From: Chloroflexota bacterium
Lineage (GTDB): Bacteria; Chloroflexota; Anaerolineae; B4-G1
Direction of reading: 5' to 3'
Length of the DNA: 7,457 bases
Assembly: GCA_011046405.1 (NCBI GenBank)
Contig: DSAR01000021.1
Location: forward strand, 1-7,457
The position numbers and the translations under genes were made by a program. Of the stretch, positions 1 through 6,350 are shown piece after piece. Below the pieces are notes generated by a model that worked only from the letters and a program-made list of their open reading frames with translations, had not been told where the DNA came from and ran no database searches. Numbering within the stretch: the stretch's first letter is position 1; every line of letters starts with the position of its first letter.

Positions 1-169
1 CAAACCGCTTAAAATGGCTCAGAACGCCCGTAGATGAACTCAAGGAAAACGAAGCTGGGGCGGACAGTGATCTTGCGTCCGCTGATGTGCGCAACAAACC
101 GTGCAGCGGGCAACCTCGTGCGTCTAAGCCCCCTTTGATTCGCTTTGTTTTCTCCTGAACGGAACTGCT
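1..169. other. Upstream region without a supported gene
   Basis: This stretch precedes the first promoter. I see no recognisable protein, RNA gene or terminator in it. A 57-codon open frame lies on the minus strand (182 down to 9), but it has no convincing ribosome binding site and no recognisable domain, so it is not called. The region is moderately AT-richer than the genes that follow, as expected for intergenic DNA. Confidence 0.5.
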
Positions 170-198
170 TTGACGGGTTCATTCAACGATGATATAAT
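170..198 (+). promoter_or_regulatory. Sigma-A type promoter with extended -10
   Basis: The -35 hexamer TTGACG (170-175) is one base off consensus. It is followed by an exact 17-base spacer and a perfect TATAAT at 193-198. The TG at 190-191 adds an extended -10 (TGATATAAT). Transcription should begin near 205, about 60-70 bases before the ribosome binding site of the DUF456 gene. This is the best promoter match in the window and probably drives the two-gene membrane-protein unit 276-1022. Confidence 0.8.
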
Positions 199-264
199 CC
201 AAGGCCGACATGAGGCACTGGAAACGTTCCATTCGTTCCATCCATTTCACGGTATGCGCCGTTC

Positions 265-270
265 AAGGAG
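265..270 (+). promoter_or_regulatory. Ribosome binding site fixing the DUF456 start
   Basis: AAGGAG lies 5 bases before the ATG at 276 and 2 bases before the ATG at 273. The longer open frame beginning at ATG 210 would start only about 5 bases after the predicted transcription start and has no ribosome binding site, so the downstream ATG pair is preferred. Confidence 0.7.
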
Positions 271-275
271 CAATG

Positions 276-788
276 ATGGTCCTTCCAATGTGGGTCTTCT
301 ACCTGAGTCTTGCAGCGATGTTCATCGGTCTACTCGGCGCCATTTTACCCGTCGTCCCCGGCGTTGGCTTTATCTGGATCGTCATCCTGGCCTACGCCGT
401 CGCCGAAAGATTTGCCACCATCGACCCCATCACCTTTTTCTTCCTGACCGTCCTCGGCGCCATTGGCGTCACGACCGATCTGTGGATGACTCAGCTGGGC
501 GCCAAAGTACAGGGGGCGTCTGCTTGGTCTCTACTGGCGGGGCTGTTGTTGGGCGTCGTGGGCGCCGCTGTCGGCAGCCTGTTTTTCGGCGTCGGTCTCG
601 TCCCCGGGGCTATTCTGGGTGCATTGCTCGGCATTGTCCTGGCCGAGTTCCACCAGCACGAGGATTGGGATCAGGCGATCAAAGCCGGTGGTGGATGGCT
701 GCTGGGATGTTTACTCTCTGACCTGATCCAATTGATCATTGGCGTATTGATGGTCCTCATTTTTGTCTGGCAAGTATTGAGAGGATGA
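276..788 (+). CDS. DUF456 family integral membrane protein
   Basis: Predicted inner-membrane protein of 170 residues belonging to the DUF456 family, whose biochemical role is unknown. The signature GLLGAILPVVPG is at residues 18-29, followed by a second hydrophobic stretch. A Gly-rich half holds LGAKVQGAS (74-82) and the small-residue helices LLGVVGAAVG and GAILGALLGIVLAEF, as is typical of the family. Hydrophobic segments fall at about 6-24, 28-44, 52-68, 84-105, 108-124 and 139-166, so it is almost entirely membrane-embedded. Length fits the family (roughly 160-170 residues) when the ATG at 276 is used. The upstream ATG at 210 would add 22 residues (MRHWKRSIRSIHF...) with no ribosome binding site and is judged wrong. 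It is the first gene after the strong promoter and is followed 6 bases later by a small membrane protein, so the two are probably co-transcribed. Family call is firm; function unknown. Confidence 0.88.
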   Translation: MVLPMWVFYLSLAAMFIGLLGAILPVVPGVGFIWIVILAYAVAERFATIDPITFFFLTVLGAIGVTTDLWMTQLGAKVQGASAWSLLAGLLLGVVGAAVGSLFFGVGLVPGAILGALLGIVLAEFHQHEDWDQAIKAGGGWLLGCLLSDLIQLIIGVLMVLIFVWQVLRG

Positions 789-794
789 TAAACG

Positions 795-1022
795 ATGACC
801 CGACGACGTTCTTACCGCCGCCGTTCCCCACGCCGAACCAGCCGCCGCGTGCTAGAAACCCGGGCGCCGCGAAAACTCACGCTTGTCGTTGCCTCGATTC
901 TCTACGTCATTGGCATCTTTGGCGTGGCCGGTTTCTTTGCCATTCCAGAGCCTTATGCTACGGCTGCGCTGGCCATTGCCGGCGGTCTCCTTATCCTTGG
1001 CGCGCTCTTACGCAGCTTGTGA
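795..1022 (+). CDS. Small Arg-rich two-helix membrane protein
   Basis: A 75-residue protein I cannot assign to a named family. The first 26 residues carry 12 arginines and one lysine (MTRRRSYRRRSPRRTSRR...). Two hydrophobic helices follow at about 29-49 and 55-73, separated by a short PEPYA turn. By the positive-inside rule the basic tail would be cytoplasmic and the protein a helical hairpin. The start is supported by GAGG (781-784) placed 10 bases before the ATG, inside the end of the DUF456 gene. The 6-base gap to that gene suggests one transcript and possibly a shared membrane role. The basic tail might contact nucleic acid, ribosomes or acidic phospholipid, but that is speculation. Confidence 0.75.
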   Translation: MTRRRSYRRRSPRRTSRRVLETRAPRKLTLVVASILYVIGIFGVAGFFAIPEPYATAALAIAGGLLILGALLRSL

Positions 1023-1106
1023 AAACGCCGGCTGTTGTCTGCACGCGCGCTGCTCGTTATAACACGAAGGTTCTTTGGGATTTCGCATGGTCGCGGTGGA
1101 AGATTG

Positions 1107-1195
1107 GCCACGAATCCTTCGACTACGCTCAGGACAGGTTTGCGCGAATCAACACGAAAAGTCCAAAATTAGTGAAAATTCGTGTCATTCGTGGC
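1107..1195. repeat. Palindromic intergenic repeat interrupted by a second small repeat
   Basis: The outer arms GCCACGAAT (1107-1115) and ATTCGTGGC (1187-1195) are perfect inverted repeats. Inner arms ACACGAA (1152-1158) and TTCGTGT (1179-1185) extend the pairing. The left arm is split by 28 bases (1117-1144) containing TTCGACTACGCTCAGGACAG, flanked by the direct repeat CGAATC at 1111-1116 and 1145-1150. Removing the insert plus one CGAATC restores a left arm (GCCACGAATCAACACGAA) that mirrors the right arm. I recognise both pieces as resembling dispersed intergenic repeats of environmental bacteria, but copy number cannot be judged from this window. Confidence 0.65.
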
Positions 1196-1299
1196 GAAAA
1201 ATTGATCGCTTGCTAAGTCGAGCATGCGCTAGCAGAGAGCCAACACGAAGAAGCGAGCCGTTTTTGACACCCATCTCCACGAAGCAATCCCGGAGAGCC

Positions 1300-1327
1300 T
1301 GAACATTTTGGCATCCTGGTGCGTGTA
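1300..1327 (+). promoter_or_regulatory. Possible ECF-type promoter of the sigma/anti-sigma pair
   Basis: TGAACA (1300-1305), a 16-base spacer and CGTGTA (1322-1327) resemble the TGAAC / CGT(A) layout of many ECF-dependent promoters, which would fit autoregulation. An overlapping sigma-A reading is TTGGCA (1308-1313), 18 bases, TATAGA (1332-1337). Both are weak matches, and the choice is not settled by the sequence. Confidence 0.3.
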
Positions 1328-1360
1328 ACGGTATAGAAGACGATTCTATGGAGCATAGCA

Positions 1361-2080
1361 GTGCTCGTATTTGCCAGTAAATTGACGCATCCCTGCCATT
1401 GGAGGTCGTTCAACGCAGCGACAGCCTTGCAGCGCTGGCGTTGTGCCTGGCCGGCCTGGGTGCTTCGCTGGGCCAGCCGGATCGATGAGCGCACCAAACA
1501 GGTGGGTGTCTCGACCGATGACCTGATCCAGCGCTTTCAACAGGGACAACCCCGGGCTTTCGATGCGCTTTATGAGCGCTTCAAGGATTACGTCTACCGT
1601 GTGGCCTTCTTCGTCACCCGCCACGATGGCGAAGCGGAGGAGGCGGTGCAAGAGACCTTCATCGACGTGCTGCGCGCGCTGCCGAATTATCGCGTGGACG
1701 GCCCGGCTCGGTTCGAGACCTGGCTGTACCGGGTCACCGTCAACCGCTGCCGCTCGCGGATGCGGCGCAAGCGCCCTCCATCGGCCAATTGGGACGAGAT
1801 CGAGGAGCGGTTGGAATGCCCGACTCAGACCCATCCCACGCGCAATCCCGAACAGGCCACGCTGAACCGGGAGCGAGCGGCTGAACTCTGGCGGGCCGTG
1901 GATGGTCTATCGGACAAACACCGGGTGATCGTCTTTCTGCGCTACCAGCAGGGCCTTTCATACGAGGAGATTGCCCAGGCCATGGGGATCAATTTGGGCA
2001 CCGTCAAGTCGCGCCTGTACTACGCGCATAAGAAGCTGAAAGAGCGAATGGAAGTGGAACAGGAATTCGGAGATGAGTAA
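1361..2080 (+). CDS. ECF-family RNA polymerase sigma factor
   Basis: An extracytoplasmic-function sigma factor that redirects RNA polymerase to a stress or envelope regulon. In the 239-residue frame, region 2 spans about 53-137. It includes DLIQRFQQGQPRAFDALYERF, the acidic AEEAVQETFIDVLRAL (region 2.2, core binding) and FETWLYRVTVNRCRSRMRR (regions 2.3/2.4, -10 recognition). Region 4 spans about 170-230, with the helix-turn-helix LSYEEIAQAMGINLGTVKSRL at 199-219 for the -35. Region 3 is absent, as usual for this class. The GTG at 1361 has GGAG 7 bases upstream, but the first 47 residues (five Trp, no sigma similarity) are unlike the family. The in-frame GTG at 1502 would give a 192-residue protein starting right before region 2. 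The anti-sigma gene follows after 3 bases, the classical cognate arrangement. Function firm; exact start uncertain. Confidence 0.94.
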   Translation: MLVFASKLTHPCHWRSFNAATALQRWRCAWPAWVLRWASRIDERTKQVGVSTDDLIQRFQQGQPRAFDALYERFKDYVYRVAFFVTRHDGEAEEAVQETFIDVLRALPNYRVDGPARFETWLYRVTVNRCRSRMRRKRPPSANWDEIEERLECPTQTHPTRNPEQATLNRERAAELWRAVDGLSDKHRVIVFLRYQQGLSYEEIAQAMGINLGTVKSRLYYAHKKLKERMEVEQEFGDE

Positions 2081-2083
2081 ACG

Positions 2084-5000
2084 ATGAACGCGCACGTTGA
2101 GCCAGAACTGCTGGCCTACCTCGACGGGGAACTGGACGAGCGGGAACGGGCCCGGGTGGAAGCCCACCTGGACGAGTGCCCGTTCTGCGCCGCCGAGTTG
2201 GGGCGGTTGCGCGTCCTGCGCCAGGAATTGGCGTCCACCTTCGACGCCGCGCTGGGGCCGGTGCGCCTGCCACCGGAGGCCGACGCGCGCATTCGCCAAC
2301 ACCTGCGATCCTGTACCGAAACCCGGCCCTGGTCTGAATCTATGAAGGGGCTCTGGCAGCGCCGGGGCCTGTTGCTCCAGGCGACGCTGGCCGTCCTCGT
2401 TCTTATCTTCACCTTCAGCACGACCCAGGTGCTGGACGTCCCCCTGCCGGCGGCGCCCCACGAGACGCTCGTCCTGGGCCAGGAACAATTGGCCCCCGGC
2501 AGCGAGGCCGCCCTGCGCGTGATCGTGCGCTCGGTCGAGAAGGATCTCACCGAACCGACGCCCGTCGCCGGGGCCGGCGTCGTCGTGCGCCTGGGCCGCA
2601 CGCCGGGCTTGGCCAGCACCGTCTTCACCGGGCGCACCGACGCCCACGGCACCGCCAACGTCGCCTTTACCGTCCCCGCCGACCTGGCAGGAGCGGCCAG
2701 CCTGGTCGTGGAGACCACCCACGCCGGCGTCCGCGACGAGATCGTCCATCCCATCACCATCGCCCGCGATTACAAGCTCTATCTTAGCCCCGACAAGCCT
2801 GCTTATCGTCCCGGTCAGACGATTCGCCTGCGGACCCTGGCCCTGGACAGCGTCGATCTCAAGCCGGTGGTGGACCAGGACGTCACTTTCACCCTCGCCG
2901 GCCCGGGCCAGGACGGTGAAGATCTGGCCTCCGGGATAGAGACCACGTCCGAGTTCGGTGTCGCCTACCTCGATTTCCCGCTCCCGCCGGAGGCCCGGCC
3001 GGGTCAATATACCCTCCGGGCGAGCCTGGGGGGTACCCGTTCCGAGCGGACGGTCACGGTGGATACGTACGAGTTGCCGTCCTTCCGCGTCACCCTGACC
3101 ACCGACCAGGATTTCTACACCCCCGGCGGGCGCGTGACCGGGTACGTGGAGGCTGGTTACTTCTTTGGCCGGCCGGTCGTCGATGGCCGGGTGACGCTGT
3201 ACGGCTACGCGGAAGCGTCCGGGCGCGGGCATGCCATCCAGATCACCGGGTGGACCGACGAGCACGGCGTGTGCGATTTCGCCTTCGACCTGCCTGCCGG
3301 GTTTGGCGCCACGGCCACGGATCAACCGGCCCAGTTCAACCTCGAGGCCCAGGTCGTCGATCAGGCGGGGCAGCAAGCGGGCATCCGCGATTTCTTGCCG
3401 GTGGCGGCCCAATCGATCCTCATCAACGCCATCCCTGAGAGCGGCCGGCTCAAGCCCGGGATCGAGAACGTCGTTTACGTCCTGACCTCGCGTCCCACCG
3501 GGCAACCGATCCCCACCTCGCTGACCATCCAGGCGAACGGCGAGACTCAGACGCTCCAGACCGGTCCCTACGGCCTGGCCGAGTTCCGGTACACGCCGAC
3601 CGGGCCGGAGACGACGTTAAGCGTCCACGCCAAAGACGAGCAAGGCCACCGGGAAAAAGCGACCTTCCGCTTCGAAAGCGACCGGGCGCCCCGGACCCTG
3701 CTCCTGCGGGCCGAGCGGGCCGCCTACGAGGTCGGCGATACCCTGCGGGTCGAGGCACTGACCGCCGGATACCCAGAGACGCCCGGGCCGACCATCTACC
3801 TGGACGTCGTGCGAGCGCGGCAGACCATCGCCACCCTCTCGGCACTGGCTGAGGGCGGCCGTGCTACTTTTGCCCTCGACCTGGACGGGACCATGGTCGG
3901 CACCCTCGAACTGCACGCCTACGTGCTCTTGCCCGGGGGCGACGTCGCCCGCGACACGCGGCTGGTGATCGTCGACGCCCCGCAGCAGGTGAACGTGGCC
4001 ATCGAAAGCGAGGACCCGGCGGGCGGCTACCGTCCCGGCGACACCGCCCGCCTGCAATTCCGGACCACCCTCGATCCATCCGACCGGCCGGTCCAGGCGG
4101 CGCTGGGCATCGGCGTGGTCGATGAATCGGTGTACGCGCTGCAAGACCAACCGCCGGGCTTCGTGCGGGCTTATTTCTTGCTAGAGGAGGAGATCCGGGA
4201 GCGAGGCGATCCCCGGCTCGACGTCCTCACCCTGCTGGAGGACCTGGATGATGAGGCCCGGGACGCGCAGGACGTGGCTGCGCGCGCCGCGTGGGCCGGC
4301 GTCGAGGGCGCCCGCTTCTCGCTACTCGAAACGTCCTTCGCCCAGCCCACCGATCTGCCGGACGAAGCGAGCCTCGCCGCCCGGGCTGCGCTCGCGCGAT
4401 GGCTCGGCCTGGCGCTGGTGGCGCTGCCTTTGATTTTGTGCGTCGTCGTCGTGCGGGGGCTGGCGCCTTCGGGTATCCTGGGGCTGGCGCTGCGGCGCGT
4501 GGGCATCGGTGGGCTGTTGCTGCTCCTGGCCTCGCCGCTGCTCGCCATCGTGGTCGGCGGGCTGATGTGGCTGCTGTGGGTCGCCATCGGCGTCGGCGCG
4601 CCTATCCTGCTCTTGCTGGTCATCGCCGTGCTCTTGACCGGCGTGCTCGTGCACGGCTGGCGCCGGCGCGACACCCGAGTCCAGCTGTCGACCGGGATCT
4701 TGGCCGCCTACCTGGTTTTGACCGGCCTGCTCGTCGTCCTGGCCGCCCGGGGCGGTGACCTGTCCAGCGCGCTGCTGGTCCTCATCGTCGCCGCGTTCCT
4801 GCTGACCGTCGCCGCGTTGGTCCTGCTGGGGCAGGGGCTGTTGCTGGAGGGCTGGCCCCGCGTGGGTTGGACGACGACGTCCCTGGCCTTGCTGCTCATC
4901 CCCTTGGCCGTCTACCTGCCTTTCGTGCCCGCGTTGTCGTCGGATCTGACCCGCTCGCTGGGGAACTCCGCCCTCTACGCCGGGCCGGTCGGCTGGTTGA

Positions 5001-5719
5001 CCGGGTGTGGGATGGTGGAGCCAGTGGCAACCCAGATCCAGAAAGAGGTCGACATCACCGCGCTGCCTGAGGTCGTCGAGGTCACCAGGGAAGTCGAAGT
5101 TGAAGTTCAAGTGCCTGTGGAGCAAGAGGAAGTCATCGGAACAGCGACGCCCCTGCCCGCAGCCGAGTTCACAGCCGAGCCACCGATGCCACTGCCCACG
5201 GCACCCTCCTTGCCCCAGGAGCCCTATCCCCTGCGCCAGGTCTTCCCGGAGACCCTGTACTGGGCCCCCGAGGTGATCACCGACGAGGATGGTCGCCTGT
5301 CGCTCGACCTGCCGCTGGCCGATAACGTCACCACCTGGCGGCTGACGGCGCTGGCCTCGACCCGCGAGGGCACGCTGGGCGTCGCCGTCTACGACATCCC
5401 CGTCTTCCAGGGCCTGTTCACCGAGCTGACCTTGCCCGACAGAATCGTCCAGGGGGAAGCGTTCACCGCCACCCTGACGGTCTACAACTTCCAGCCGGCG
5501 GCCCAGGTGCTCGAGGTGGAACCGGCTCCTGCGCATTGGTACACCCTCTACGCCCCGGCGTTGCGCCAGACGTTTGATCTGCCGCCGGGGGGCGTGGCCG
5601 TCGTCCAATTCGTCGTTCGCCCCGAGGAGGCCGGCACCTTCTCGCTCCAGGTGACCGCCGCCAGCGACGACGCGTCCGACACGATCTCCCGGGAGGTGAT
5701 GGTCCAGCCCCAGCCTTAG
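2084..5719 (+). CDS. Zinc-finger anti-sigma factor fused to alpha-2-macroglobulin-like domains
   Basis: A 1211-residue protein combining an anti-sigma domain with extracytoplasmic A2M modules. Residues 1-40 form a zf-HC2/ZAS domain: H28-x3-C32-x2-C35 with H4 as likely fourth ligand. A membrane helix follows at about 95-112. Then come beta-rich macroglobulin domains: an Ig/MG1-like unit 126-228, MG2 with YRPGQTIRLR at 241-250, MG3-MG5 to about 630, and MG6 with GIGVVDESVYALQ at 675-687. An acidic/Arg-rich stretch (700-770) leads to six predicted helices near 772-790, 808-830, 834-856, 869-888, 895-918 and 931-950. Basic loops at 791-805 and 859-866 are on the same side as the N-terminus, so both A2M halves sit outside. 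After LTGC (972-975) and an acidic Val/Glu linker, the A2M domain resumes (FPETLYW 1054-1060, TTWRLTA 1083-1089) and ends at 1211. The CUB, thioester (GCGEQ) and receptor-binding domains are absent. GGAG (2069-2072) is 11 bases upstream of the start. Inferred role: envelope sensor controlling the adjacent sigma factor; protease sensing is a hypothesis. Confidence 0.9.
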   Translation: MNAHVEPELLAYLDGELDERERARVEAHLDECPFCAAELGRLRVLRQELASTFDAALGPVRLPPEADARIRQHLRSCTETRPWSESMKGLWQRRGLLLQATLAVLVLIFTFSTTQVLDVPLPAAPHETLVLGQEQLAPGSEAALRVIVRSVEKDLTEPTPVAGAGVVVRLGRTPGLASTVFTGRTDAHGTANVAFTVPADLAGAASLVVETTHAGVRDEIVHPITIARDYKLYLSPDKPAYRPGQTIRLRTLALDSVDLKPVVDQDVTFTLAGPGQDGEDLASGIETTSEFGVAYLDFPLPPEARPGQYTLRASLGGTRSERTVTVDTYELPSFRVTLTTDQDFYTPGGRVTGYVEAGYFFGRPVVDGRVTLYGYAEASGRGHAIQITGWTDEHGVCDFAFDLPAGFGATATDQPAQFNLEAQVVDQAGQQAGIRDFLPVAAQSILINAIPESGRLKPGIENVVYVLTSRPTGQPIPTSLTIQANGETQTLQTGPYGLAEFRYTPTGPETTLSVHAKDEQGHREKATFRFESDRAPRTLLLRAERAAYEVGDTLRVEALTAGYPETPGPTIYLDVVRARQTIATLSALAEGGRATFALDLDGTMVGTLELHAYVLLPGGDVARDTRLVIVDAPQQVNVAIESEDPAGGYRPGDTARLQFRTTLDPSDRPVQAALGIGVVDESVYALQDQPPGFVRAYFLLEEEIRERGDPRLDVLTLLEDLDDEARDAQDVAARAAWAGVEGARFSLLETSFAQPTDLPDEASLAARAALARWLGLALVALPLILCVVVVRGLAPSGILGLALRRVGIGGLLLLLASPLLAIVVGGLMWLLWVAIGVGAPILLLLVIAVLLTGVLVHGWRRRDTRVQLSTGILAAYLVLTGLLVVLAARGGDLSSALLVLIVAAFLLTVAALVLLGQGLLLEGWPRVGWTTTSLALLLIPLAVYLPFVPALSSDLTRSLGNSALYAGPVGWLTGCGMVEPVATQIQKEVDITALPEVVEVTREVEVEVQVPVEQEEVIGTATPLPAAEFTAEPPMPLPTAPSLPQEPYPLRQVFPETLYWAPEVITDEDGRLSLDLPLADNVTTWRLTALASTREGTLGVAVYDIPVFQGLFTELTLPDRIVQGEAFTATLTVYNFQPAAQVLEVEPAPAHWYTLYAPALRQTFDLPPGGVAVVQFVVRPEEAGTFSLQVTAASDDASDTISREVMVQPQP

Positions 5720-5761
5720 TTGACGCTTAATCCCAGGGCTTCTGTTTCCAAGGAGTGAAAT

Positions 5762-6310
5762 ATGTACTTGATCCCCTTTTACGTGATAGAACCGGAATTG
5801 GCCGAGAGAGAGACGCGCACGCTGACCCTGTTCAAGCCGCAAGACGATTTGCCGGAGGGCAGTTACGGCATATTGGAGTTTTACTGTCCCGATCCCGATT
5901 GTGACTGCCGCCGCGTGATGCTCAACGTGGCGGAAGAAAAGCAACCCAATCGCTTCCTGGCGTCCATCAGCTACGGCTTCGATCGTGACGATGAGATGGC
6001 CGGCCCGTTCCTCGACCCGCTGAATCCCCAGAGCGAGCACGCCTTCAAACTACTAGAAATGGTCAGCGGTCTGGTGCTGAGTGATCGTCGTTACCTCAAG
6101 CGCCTGGAACGACATTATCGCCTGGTCAAGAAGGCGGCGGTCGATCCCTCACATCCGGCCTACGACAAGATACACAAAGTGATGAATGAAGAAGTGACGG
6201 AAGTTTCCCTTCCCCAGCGATCGACCGGGGAGCAAGTGGGCCGCAACGACCCATGTCCCTGTGGCAGCGGCAAGAAGTATAAGTACTGCTGTATGCTAAA
6301 GGCGCGATGA
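5762..6310 (+). CDS. SEC-C motif protein, unknown function
   Basis: A 182-residue soluble protein ending in a SEC-C zinc-binding motif: GRNDPCPCGSGKKYKYCC at 160-177, with ligands C165, C167, C176 and C177. This motif closes SecA and many unrelated proteins, where it binds zinc and mediates contacts with SecB, ribosome or other partners. The N-terminal part is not SecA. It has a second cysteine cluster, C42-x4-C47-x-C49 (YCPDPDCDCRR), that may bind another metal ion, followed by an alpha/beta-looking region with no motif I can name. The start is well supported by AAGGAG (5750-5755), 6 bases before the ATG. It begins 42 bases after the A2M/anti-sigma gene with no visible terminator, so read-through is likely. 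A LexA-like gene follows 40 bases later. SEC-C assignment is certain; biological role unknown. Confidence 0.9.
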   Translation: MYLIPFYVIEPELAERETRTLTLFKPQDDLPEGSYGILEFYCPDPDCDCRRVMLNVAEEKQPNRFLASISYGFDRDDEMAGPFLDPLNPQSEHAFKLLEMVSGLVLSDRRYLKRLERHYRLVKKAAVDPSHPAYDKIHKVMNEEVTEVSLPQRSTGEQVGRNDPCPCGSGKKYKYCCMLKAR

Positions 6311-6350
6311 CGACATCGACTCACTCCCAAGAATTTTAAAGGAGAAGGAT

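Larger units (their letters stand above)
1023..1360. other. Gene-free spacer with repeat debris
   Basis: No supported protein gene lies here; the open frames crossing it are repeat sequence read as protein. It contains three copies of AACACGAA (1061-1068, 1151-1158, 1242-1249) about 90 bases apart, plus CCACGAA at 1108-1114 and 1277-1283, which suggests decayed copies of one dispersed repeat family. The better-preserved palindromic copy is listed separately (1107-1195). The right end holds a possible ECF promoter and a short hairpin, CTATG-GAG-CATAG (1346-1358), over the GGAG (1350-1353) that precedes the sigma-factor GTG. No strong terminator for the upstream unit is visible. Confidence 0.6.

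Noticed and set aside
9..182. 57-codon minus-strand open frame at the left edge
   Set aside because: Starts with ATG and translates plausibly (ending ISGRKITVRPSFVFLEF...), but has no ribosome binding site, no known domain and overlaps the plus-strand promoter; could be a decayed gene end but not supportable.
161..189. GGAACT at 161-166 as an ECF -35 upstream of the DUF456 gene
   Set aside because: No convincing matching -10 at 16-17 bases, and a near-consensus sigma-A promoter overlaps it.
1061..1249. Three AACACGAA copies about 90 bases apart as a CRISPR-like or iteron array
   Set aside because: Copies are only 8 bases, the intervening sequences are unrelated, and they fit fragments of a dispersed palindromic repeat better.
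785..1302. Plus-strand open frames crossing the small membrane gene and the repeat region (785-1216, 1075-1302)
   Set aside because: Out of frame with the better-supported 795-1022 gene, and their distal parts are repeat sequence translated (FDYAQDRF, LRLRSGQ, IRVIRGEK).
1348..1380. Ten-codon upstream ORF (ATG 1348) overlapping the sigma GTG
   Set aside because: No ribosome binding site of its own and its ATG sits in a small hairpin; nothing distinguishes it from chance.
1958..3505. Long minus-strand open frame (515 codons) opposite the anti-sigma/A2M gene
   Set aside because: Low-complexity Gly/Arg/Asp-rich translation typical of the antisense of GC-rich coding DNA; the plus-strand frame has clear domains and a better start.
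5720..5748. TTGACG (5720-5725) as a promoter for the SEC-C gene
   Set aside because: No -10-like hexamer at a proper distance before the start codon.
4322..6040. Minus-strand open frame (572 codons) opposite the membrane bundle, A2M end and SEC-C gene
   Set aside because: Gln/Asp/Arg-rich translation with no domain, spanning two well-supported plus-strand genes; an antisense shadow.
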